Assembly: GCA_004294465.1 (NCBI GenBank)
Contig: REAV01000171.1
Span: 1 to 13,132, forward strand
Length of the DNA: 13,132 nucleotides
DNA from: Sphingobacteriia bacterium
GTDB lineage: Bacteria; Bacteroidota; Bacteroidia; Chitinophagales; Chitinophagaceae
Direction of reading: 5' to 3'
Shown: piece after piece, positions 7,541 through 13,132 of the stretch
How the letters are laid out: each line of letters begins with the position of its first letter
How positions within the stretch are numbered: position 1 is the stretch's first letter
The notes under the pieces: model-generated
Seen by the model: only the letters and a program-made list of their open reading frames with translations
What the model was told of the DNA's origin: nothing
Database searches by the model: none
Program-made: the position numbers and the translations under genes

Positions 7541-8398
7541 ATGCATACGATTATTGTACCAACTGATTTTTCAACTACAGCAGCCAATGCTGCAGCTTAT
7601 GCTGTTCAATTTGCTGAACAAATCAATGTAAAAAGAATTTTATTGTTTCATGCGTATGAATTACCTGTTGCATTGGATCCATTAATGCCGGGCGTTCAGA
7701 TGCTCGAACTGGATTCCTATAAAGAAGTAGCCACCAATAATCTAGAAGACTTTCGTAATGAATTGAGGTCAAAATTTCCGAACGCTGCTATTCAATTGGA
7801 TGTAACGGTGGAATATGGCTCTATCACTGGTGGAATAGAAATGATCGCAACAAGAGAAAAAATCGAATTGATCATTATGGGAATCACAGGCGGCGGTGCT
7901 TTAGCAGAAACATTAATAGGTAGCAATACTACTTCTGTTGCAGGTGCATTAGGAATGCCAGTGTTAATTATCCCGCTACATGCCAAATACAATCCCGTTA
8001 AAAAAATCATGTTATCCTGCGATTTTGACCATGCAGATAAATTTATTCCGGTAAACATTATTCGAAGTTTAATTAAGGATACCCATGCCAAATTGCTTGT
8101 ATTTAATATTGAAGTTGATATGGAAGAAACAAATGCTAAATATCCTGCCAGCATGATGGGCGAAGGATTTGCAGTACATACTTTACTACAAGAATTTCAA
8201 CCAGAATACCATTTTACAAAAAACAAAGAGTATGTAGATGGAGTGAATGAATATGCTGATTCACATGAAGTGGATATGATCATCTCTATTCCTAAACGGA
8301 AAGGTTTTTTTGAAAAATTGTTTATCAAAAGCACAACCAAAAAATTAGCATTTCATACTCATTTACCATTGTTGGTAGTACATAAACAAGTGGGCTAA
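7541..8398 (+). CDS. Universal stress protein, tandem UspA domains
   Basis: A 285-residue cytoplasmic protein made of two Usp folds. Domain 1 (residues 1-150) begins with TIIVPTDFS, the usual first strand with the nucleotide-contacting aspartate. It contains the complete ATP-binding signature G-x2-G-x9-G-S at 114-128 (G114, G117, G127, S128) and ends with GMPVLIIPL. Domain 2 (about 151-285) begins KKIMLSCDFD and ends HLPLLVVHK, but the matching loop reads IPKRKGFFEKLFIKST and lacks the glycine signature. So only the first domain is expected to bind ATP. Tandem Usp proteins of about 280 residues are common in Bacteroidota and are usually induced by starvation, redox or other stress; the actual signal here is unknown. 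The last 4 nt overlap the end of convergent nadE. Two dyads and a promoter-like sequence lie in the 121-nt upstream gap. Confidence 0.92.
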   Translation: MHTIIVPTDFSTTAANAAAYAVQFAEQINVKRILLFHAYELPVALDPLMPGVQMLELDSYKEVATNNLEDFRNELRSKFPNAAIQLDVTVEYGSITGGIEMIATREKIELIIMGITGGGALAETLIGSNTTSVAGALGMPVLIIPLHAKYNPVKKIMLSCDFDHADKFIPVNIIRSLIKDTHAKLLVFNIEVDMEETNAKYPASMMGEGFAVHTLLQEFQPEYHFTKNKEYVDGVNEYADSHEVDMIISIPKRKGFFEKLFIKSTTKKLAFHTHLPLLVVHKQVG

Positions 8399-10077
8399 TT
8401 CAAATATTTCCCAACAATCGGCACCCTTCTTCCAACCCCAAACGCTTTGGGAGAAACACGAATGATTGGGCAAAACTGATTTCGCTTGTATTCATTATTG
8501 TTCACCATTTTCAAAGTTCGATCAACCAATGTTGCATCAAATCCTAATGCTTTTATTTCTTTAGGTCCTTGACGTTTTTCAATATATTGATACAAGAGTT
8601 TGTCGAGTATTTCATAATCCGGCAAGCTATCGCTGTCTTTTTGATTGGGTCTTAACTCTGCGGAAGGCGCTTTGGTAATGATATGATTGGGTATGATTTC
8701 TTTATTTCGATTGATGTATTTGGCCAATTCATACACTTGTAACTTGTAGCAATCTCCCAATACACCCAGACCTCCTGCCATATCTCCATACAATGTTCCA
8801 TAGCCGGTAGCCAATTCACTCTTATTGGAAGTATTCAATAAGATGTAGCCAAACTTATTTGCAATAGCCATTAAAATATTACCTCGGCTTCTGCTTTGAA
8901 TATTTTCTTCAGCCAATGAAAAGGGTAGGCCTTTAAAAAGCGGATCAAGCGTGTCTAAAAAACTTTTGTAAACATTGTTGATCTTAACAATGTCATATGG
9001 GTTTTGTAAATTTTTACTTAATTCAACCGCATCATCTACTGAGTGACTGGTTGAATAGGGCGAAGGCATCAAAATGGCTCTTACATTTTGGGCTCCTAAA
9101 GCATCGCAAGCAATTGCTAGAGTTACAGCAGAATCTATTCCTCCAGAAGACCCAAGGATGGCTTTTTGAAATCCCATTTTTTGAAAGTAATCTCTAATGC
9201 CTAGAATAAGTGCGTCATAGACCTGAGCAATATTCAAATCAGCCTCCAATGTTTCAGGATTCAATTCTTTATTAGGTACCCTGTTGGCTGGTTCAATTAT
9301 TGGTCCATCAATTGTTCCATCTTCATTTAAATTAACTTCTACCAATGCCTCTTCAAACATGGGTAATTCTTTGCATAAATTGGCTGATTTATCAAATACC
9401 AAGGATGCTCCATCAAATACCACTTCTGTTTGACTACCTACTGAATTGCAATAAAAAAGCGGGATCTTATATTTTAATACATTCGATTTAATGACTGCTT
9501 TTCTATCTTCATCGTGTGTGTAATCGAAAGGAGATGCACTCAGGTTCAACATGAAATCGGGTTGTTGCAACATTAATTGATCCATCGGACAAATTCTGTA
9601 CAAAGGATTATCACCCAAATTCCAAATGTCTTCGCAAATAGTTACTGCAATTTTTTTTCCTTTGAAAGGAATTACATTCCATTCAAAAGCAGGTTCGAAA
9701 TAACGGTATTCATCAAATACATCATAGGTGGGTAATAATGTTTTATGAATTTCTGCTTTGATTTCTTTTTCATATAAGAACCATGCAGCATTGAATAAAT
9801 CCTTTCCTTTTTGTTGTTTATTTCTCGCAGGTCCGCCAATCAATACCCCGATTGTATCTGCATGCATTTTTATTTTATCAACAGCATTATTGCATTGCTC
9901 AATAAAATCATTGAATTCTACAAAATCCCTGGCCGGGTAACCGCAAACACTCATTTCGCTAAATAAAATCAAATCACCCCCAGCAGCTTTGGCTGTTTCA
10001 ATAGCGTCGATGATTTTATTGGTGTTGTATTCAAAATTACCAATATGATAATTTTGTTGGGCTATAAAAATCTTCAT
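8395..10077 (-). CDS. nadE: Glutamine-dependent NAD+ synthetase
   Basis: Last step of NAD+ synthesis: amidation of nicotinic acid adenine dinucleotide using ATP and ammonia drawn from glutamine. The 560-residue protein has two parts. An N-terminal nitrilase-fold glutaminase (about 1-260) carries the Glu-Lys-Cys triad, seen as E41 (LFSEMSVCGYP), K112 (HKTLLPTYDVFDE) and C148 (VTICEDIWN). A C-terminal synthetase (about 285-560) carries the ATP-pyrophosphatase loop LGSSGGIDSA at 308-317, followed by QSRSRGNILMAIAN (394-407) and NTSNKSELATGYGTLYGD (415-432), which are typical of the synthetase core. The length is that of the shorter bacterial two-domain form (about 540-580 residues), so it is intact and should not need free ammonia. 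Its ATG is 56 nt from divergent gldB. Its TAG shares 4 nt with the TAA of the convergent stress protein gene. Confidence 0.96.
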   Translation of the reverse strand: MKIFIAQQNYHIGNFEYNTNKIIDAIETAKAAGGDLILFSEMSVCGYPARDFVEFNDFIEQCNNAVDKIKMHADTIGVLIGGPARNKQQKGKDLFNAAWFLYEKEIKAEIHKTLLPTYDVFDEYRYFEPAFEWNVIPFKGKKIAVTICEDIWNLGDNPLYRICPMDQLMLQQPDFMLNLSASPFDYTHDEDRKAVIKSNVLKYKIPLFYCNSVGSQTEVVFDGASLVFDKSANLCKELPMFEEALVEVNLNEDGTIDGPIIEPANRVPNKELNPETLEADLNIAQVYDALILGIRDYFQKMGFQKAILGSSGGIDSAVTLAIACDALGAQNVRAILMPSPYSTSHSVDDAVELSKNLQNPYDIVKINNVYKSFLDTLDPLFKGLPFSLAEENIQSRSRGNILMAIANKFGYILLNTSNKSELATGYGTLYGDMAGGLGVLGDCYKLQVYELAKYINRNKEIIPNHIITKAPSAELRPNQKDSDSLPDYEILDKLLYQYIEKRQGPKEIKALGFDATLVDRTLKMVNNNEYKRNQFCPIIRVSPKAFGVGRRVPIVGKYLN

Positions 10078-10133
10078 GTCACAAATTTCAGCATTTTAAC
10101 AACAAGATCACCAACCTTTCCGTTAATTCGCGT

Positions 10134-11138
10134 ATGAAGCAGTTGATTTTCTTTTTTTTAATCGGATTTTTCCTGTTTGGTTGTAATCAAAGTCCCAAAA
10201 CGCCCGATGTTTCATCTATCAAAATTGATTTGGTTTCCCAGCGATTCGAAGAGCAGTTCTTTGCCTTAGATACCCTGCATTTAGATGCTTCACTTAATCG
10301 ATTAAATCAAGAATATCCTGGGTTCGCCAAAGATTTTTTATACAATATACTGGGAACAACACCTAACACAGCTGCCATAGATGTACCTGCATTTATTCAT
10401 TCTTATGAATCTATTTATGCCAATACCCGTTCGAACAATACTTCTTATAATAGTGCAGTAGCATCCATAAAAAAAGGGTTTCAATATGTTCACTTTTATT
10501 TTCCTGAATATCCTTTGCCTAAAAAATGCATCAGTTTTATTGGCCCTATCAACAGTTATGGTTCAATTATTACTACAGATGCCATTGCAATTGGGCTGCA
10601 ACTTTTTTTAGGGAAAGACCATCCTTTGTATACAAGTGAGCAAGGACAATCGCTTTATCCTGCATTTATCTCGCGAAGATTCGATCCAGCCTATATTCCA
10701 GTAAGTGCGTTAAAAAATATTATTGATGATATGTACCCCAATAAAAGTGTTGGGAAACCATTGATAGAGCAAATGGTAGAGTCTGGCAAAAGAATGTATT
10801 TGCTGGATCTATTTCTTCCGCATATTGCTGATTCTCTTAAAACTGGATATACCCAAGCTCAATTAGATGCATGCTTTAAAAGTGAACAGAATATTTGGAG
10901 CATGTTTATTCAAAATGATTTATTGTTTCAAACAGATCCTCAGTATACCAGAGATTATGTAAACGACGGACCAACAACACAAGCATTAGGAGAAGGTTCT
11001 CCTGGCAATATTGGTCAATTTGTAGGATGGCAAATTGTAAAAAAATGGATGAGTAAAAACAAATCGACTAAGCTGAAAGACTTGATGGAGAAGGATCCTG
11101 GAAAACTATTTGCGGAATCTAAATACAAACCTTCTTAA
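10134..11138 (+). CDS. gldB: Gliding motility lipoprotein GldB
   Basis: A 334-residue lipoprotein. Residues 1-17 are a lipoprotein signal with lipobox LFGC, so Cys17 would be lipidated; the mature protein starts CNQSPKTPDVSSIKIDLVSQRFE. The VSSIKIDLVSQRFEEQFFALDT stretch, the YPGFAKDFLYNILG stretch (about 60-73) and the C-terminal PGNIGQFVGWQIVKKWM region fit the GldB family. In Flavobacterium johnsoniae GldB is needed for gliding; it is also found in many non-gliding Bacteroidota, so motility cannot be concluded from it alone. Its biochemical role is unknown. No gldC follows, although gldC sits next to gldB in F. johnsoniae; here apaG lies downstream on the opposite strand, its stop codon interlocked with that of gldB. 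The ATG at 10134 directly precedes the signal peptide, so this start is secure. Confidence 0.9.
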   Translation: MKQLIFFFLIGFFLFGCNQSPKTPDVSSIKIDLVSQRFEEQFFALDTLHLDASLNRLNQEYPGFAKDFLYNILGTTPNTAAIDVPAFIHSYESIYANTRSNNTSYNSAVASIKKGFQYVHFYFPEYPLPKKCISFIGPINSYGSIITTDAIAIGLQLFLGKDHPLYTSEQGQSLYPAFISRRFDPAYIPVSALKNIIDDMYPNKSVGKPLIEQMVESGKRMYLLDLFLPHIADSLKTGYTQAQLDACFKSEQNIWSMFIQNDLLFQTDPQYTRDYVNDGPTTQALGEGSPGNIGQFVGWQIVKKWMSKNKSTKLKDLMEKDPGKLFAESKYKPS

Positions 11139-11521
11139 TTCAATTTAGAAGGAGCGATCAATTCGAAAGAAGGTATGTTTACCGTAAAAATTTGTTTGTT
11201 GTTTTCATTTTCCATTTCGTAAGTACCATGCATTTTACCCATTTCGGTATTTAAATTGCAACCACTTACATATTGATAATTTTCATTAGGAAGTATAATT
11301 GGTTGAACTCCAACAACTCCTTCGCCTTCAACTTCTCTGTGTTCTGCATTGCTATCGAAAATAAACCAATGCCTTCTCAATAATTTTACGGTGAATTTAT
11401 TGTGATTTTCTATGGTAATACGGTAGGCAAACATATACTCCCCTTTGATTGGATTGCTATAATCGGACTGGTAGAAAGTTTCTACAGTGATTTCAATTCC
11501 GGCTGAAATTTTTGATATCAT
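11135..11521 (-). CDS. apaG: ApaG domain protein
   Basis: A small 128-residue protein, the standard size of ApaG. It has the FAYRITIENHN strand (31-41), the LLRRHWFIFDSN segment (47-58), the family's glycine signature GEGVVG at 66-71 (G66, G68, G71), then QPIILPNENYQYVSGC (73-88) and GTYEM (99-103), all in the expected order for the fibronectin-III-like ApaG fold. The protein is cytoplasmic (no signal peptide). Its function is not settled: it was linked to cobalt resistance and magnesium efflux in enterobacteria and shares its fold with an F-box protein domain. It stands alone here, without apaH or ksgA, which accompany it in enterobacteria. Its stop overlaps the gldB stop, and its promoter region faces that of the isocitrate dehydrogenase gene. 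Confidence 0.93.
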   Translation of the reverse strand: MISKISAGIEITVETFYQSDYSNPIKGEYMFAYRITIENHNKFTVKLLRRHWFIFDSNAEHREVEGEGVVGVQPIILPNENYQYVSGCNLNTEMGKMHGTYEMENENNKQIFTVNIPSFELIAPSKLN

Positions 11522-11556
11522 AGGTAGTAATATTAAGATGTAAGAGCCGCGTTTAG

Positions 11557-11586
11557 TAAAAATAGGGAATTTAACAGTTGATACAA
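11557..11586 (-). promoter_or_regulatory. Probable apaG promoter
   Basis: Read on the minus strand, a TTG (11584-11586), then 19 nt, then TATTTTTA (11557-11564). The second box matches TAnnTTTG except for its last base, and the spacing is ideal for the Bacteroidota sigma factor. The start of transcription would be near 11550, giving a leader of about 30 nt. The TTG lies inside the left arm of the 10-bp inverted repeat. Confidence 0.5.
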
Positions 11587-11642
11587 CCTCTTGGAATGAA
11601 TTATCATTTTGTTTTTGTCGAAAATTGTCGATAGAGGTTGTA
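11582..11642. repeat. 10-bp perfect inverted repeat between apaG and isocitrate dehydrogenase genes
   Basis: TACAACCTCT (11582-11591) and AGAGGTTGTA (11633-11642) are exact reverse complements, 41 nt apart. The same 10-mer therefore reads outward toward each of the two divergent genes. One arm contains the apaG -33 TTG and the other overlaps the first two bases of the icd -7 box. As both predicted transcripts begin outside the arms, a DNA-level operator is a better reading than an RNA hairpin. Confidence 0.55.
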
Positions 11643-11648
11643 CTTTTG
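11614..11648 (+). promoter_or_regulatory. Probable promoter of the isocitrate dehydrogenase gene
   Basis: TACTTTTG at 11641-11648 matches TAnnTTTG exactly and is followed by CGGCAC, where transcription would start about 15-20 nt before the ATG. A TTTG at 11614-11617 is 23 nt upstream, at the long end of the usual spacing; another TTG at 11625-11627 is only 13 nt away. Confidence 0.6.
11615..11631 (+). repeat. Direct repeat TTGTCGA x2, 10-nt period
   Basis: TTGTCGA occurs at 11615-11621 and again at 11625-11631, so the copies lie about one helical turn apart on the same face of the DNA. Both sit between the arms of the inverted repeat and just upstream of the icd -7 box, a position suited to a regulator bound as a tandem dimer. 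Chance occurrence is possible with only two copies. Confidence 0.35.
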
Positions 11649-11669
11649 CGGCACTAAAATTTTGATAAT

Positions 11670-13124
11670 ATGACTAAGATTGCTGTTGCAAAAGGAGATG
11701 GAATTGGACCGGAAATTATGGATGCTGTTTTATCCATTTTCGAAGCGGCTAAAGTGCCATTGGAGTATCAGTTTGTAGATATGGGAAAATGGGTCTTTGA
11801 TAAAGGATATAGTAATGGAATGACGCCAGAAGCTCAGCAAGCAATTGAATCTTTGGGTATATTGTTCAAAGGACCAATGGAAACCCCCAAAGGGAAAGGT
11901 GTAAAAAGTGTAAATGTTACTGCCAGAAAAACCTGGAACACATATGCAAATAAAAGAACATTCCAAACCTTACACGGAGTAGATACCGTTTTTAGCAAGG
12001 CAGGAATTCCTATTGATATTACGATTGTAAGAGAAAATATTGAAGATACATATGGCGGTATTGAGCATATGCTTACCAATGATGTTGCCCTTAGCAGACG
12101 TTTTATTACCCGTCCTGGAAGTTTACAGGTGATTAAATATGCATTTGAAATGGCCAAGAAAAAAGGGGCCAGAAGAATTACCTGTGGTCATAAGGCCAAT
12201 ATCATGAAGTTAACCGATGGATTATTTTTAGAAGTGTTTTATGAAGTGGCTAAAGAATATCCTGAATTACAATCAGATGATGTGATTGTTGATGATTTAT
12301 GTATGAAATTGGTAATCAAACCCAATTTATTTGATGTGGTAGTTCTCACCAATTTACAAGGAGACATTGTAAGTGATTTATGCGCTGGATTAGTTGGGGG
12401 ATTAGGTTTTGCTCCTTCAGCCAATATCGGTGACCATATTTCTATATTTGAAGCAGTTCATGGTACAGCACCAGATATTACAGGGAAAAATATTGCCAAT
12501 CCAACAGCACTTTTATTGAGTGGATTTGGCATGTTGCGCCATTTAGGTTTAATGGAAACAGCTGCTATGATTGAGAATGCGTTGTTATATACTTTAGAAA
12601 GCGGACAACATACCGGCGATTTTGGAGATAAAAACACCCCATCCTTAAATACGACTGAATTTGCTGCAGCTATTATAGCCAATTTTGGAAAAACACCTCA
12701 TCATAATCCAAAACCAATCTTGGATAACCATTATGTTACACCAACCAATTTTAAATTAGAGCGTAATCCAATGTTGGAATCCATTGACAATAATGAAGAA
12801 TTTATTGTAGGGGTAGATATGTTTATTGAAAGTAATGAACAGCCCAATTGGGTGGCAGAGAAATGCCTGAAACACACTATGGGCCTCTTTAAATTGATTA
12901 CTATCAGTAATAGGGGTACCCAAGTATGGCCAACTGGTTCTGTATTTACCAATCTGGTGAATCAATACCGAGTAAGGTTCGAAAGTATTGGCAATGTTCC
13001 TGTAACACAAACAGATATTTTGGAATTATACAGGCTATTAATGGTAGATTTTAAAATATGTTCTACAGAACTCCTGAATATGTGGGGGGATAAAAAAGCA
13101 TATAGTCTTGCCCAAGGGCAATAA
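11670..13124 (+). CDS. icd: Isocitrate dehydrogenase, long Thermus/Rickettsia-like type
   Basis: TCA-cycle enzyme: oxidative decarboxylation of isocitrate to 2-oxoglutarate, cytoplasmic. The 484-residue protein has the isopropylmalate/isocitrate dehydrogenase core (1-340) plus a C-terminal extension of about 140 residues, as in the Thermus thermophilus enzyme, rather than the 416-residue E. coli form. Substrate-binding residues are visible: S80 and N82 in KSVNVTAR, then R86, R96 and R121. The catalytic pair is Y128 (RENIEDTYGG) and K175 (GHKANIMK); metal ligands are D209, D232 and D236 (LQGDIVSD). The cofactor loop reads HGTAPDITGKNIANPTA (264-280). D269, I270 and A276 stand where the NADP-specific E. 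coli enzyme has K344, Y345 and V351. That pattern is typical of NAD-linked enzymes, although homologues in this phylum are often labelled NADP-dependent. The ATG at 11670 gives the conserved start MTKIAVAKGDGIGPE. The gene ends 8 nt before the window does. Confidence 0.93.
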   Translation: MTKIAVAKGDGIGPEIMDAVLSIFEAAKVPLEYQFVDMGKWVFDKGYSNGMTPEAQQAIESLGILFKGPMETPKGKGVKSVNVTARKTWNTYANKRTFQTLHGVDTVFSKAGIPIDITIVRENIEDTYGGIEHMLTNDVALSRRFITRPGSLQVIKYAFEMAKKKGARRITCGHKANIMKLTDGLFLEVFYEVAKEYPELQSDDVIVDDLCMKLVIKPNLFDVVVLTNLQGDIVSDLCAGLVGGLGFAPSANIGDHISIFEAVHGTAPDITGKNIANPTALLLSGFGMLRHLGLMETAAMIENALLYTLESGQHTGDFGDKNTPSLNTTEFAAAIIANFGKTPHHNPKPILDNHYVTPTNFKLERNPMLESIDNNEEFIVGVDMFIESNEQPNWVAEKCLKHTMGLFKLITISNRGTQVWPTGSVFTNLVNQYRVRFESIGNVPVTQTDILELYRLLMVDFKICSTELLNMWGDKKAYSLAQGQ

Positions 13125-13132
13125 TTGAGTCG

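Noticed and set aside
10078-10133. nadE promoter: minus-strand GAAATTTG (10082-10089) with a TTG 22 nt upstream
   Set aside because: The -7 box has a mismatch at its first base and would sit only 4 nt before the ATG, requiring a leaderless transcript; no better box for nadE or gldB is visible in these 56 nt.
11730-13010. Several 60-107-codon minus-strand frames opposite the isocitrate dehydrogenase gene
   Set aside because: Mutually overlapping antisense shadows of a highly conserved gene, with low-complexity translations.
1-13132. Possible mobile element, CRISPR array, defence island, tRNA or rRNA
   Set aside because: No transposase or integrase, no regularly spaced repeats, no tRNA-like or rRNA sequence recognised, and the genes are uniform, AT-rich core functions.

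Overview
The window looks like an ordinary piece of core chromosome from an AT-rich member of the Bacteroidota, most likely near the Chitinophagaceae (for example Sediminibacterium- or Hydrotalea-like; the family is inferred from protein style only). Reasons: a DUF5686/carboxypeptidase-regulatory-domain outer-membrane protein, a gliding lipoprotein GldB, weak or absent Shine-Dalgarno sequences, and several matches to the Bacteroidota promoter -7 box TAnnTTTG. The gene content is dense and housekeeping-like. I see no mobile element, CRISPR array, RNA gene, phage gene or toxin/defence module.

Layout. (1) 1-4265, plus strand: two consecutive outer-membrane beta-barrel genes. The first is cut off by the left edge of the window and carries an Omp85-like barrel with an RGY loop motif. 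The second is a DUF5686 protein with signal peptide and CarboxypepD_reg-like domain. (2) 4270-6127, minus strand: pyrD (class 2 dihydroorotate dehydrogenase, probable TTG start) followed after 1 nt by a TerC-family membrane transporter. (3) 6244-8398, plus strand: a thiolase and a two-domain universal stress protein; the 121-nt gap between them holds a promoter-like sequence and two perfect dyads. (4) 8395-10077, minus strand: nadE, glutamine-dependent NAD+ synthetase. (5) 10134-11138, plus strand: gldB, divergent from nadE. (6) 11135-11521, minus strand: apaG. (7) 11670-13124, plus strand: a long isocitrate dehydrogenase of the Thermus/Rickettsia-like type, divergent from apaG.

How the genes relate. 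Most are single transcription units in alternating orientation, so few functional links follow from position. The exceptions are the two envelope genes at the left and the tightly packed pyrD-terC pair. Metabolic themes are pyrimidine synthesis, acyl-CoA thiolysis, NAD synthesis and the TCA cycle. Three convergent gene pairs end within 4 nt of each other, two of them with interlocked stop codons, leaving no room for separate intergenic terminators.

The points most worth a second look are regulatory or biochemical rather than a new system: a perfect 10-bp inverted repeat placed symmetrically on the divergent apaG/icd promoters; two dyads upstream of the stress protein; and cofactor-site residues in the isocitrate dehydrogenase that point to NAD+ rather than NADP+. 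I did not find a convincing undescribed multi-gene system here.
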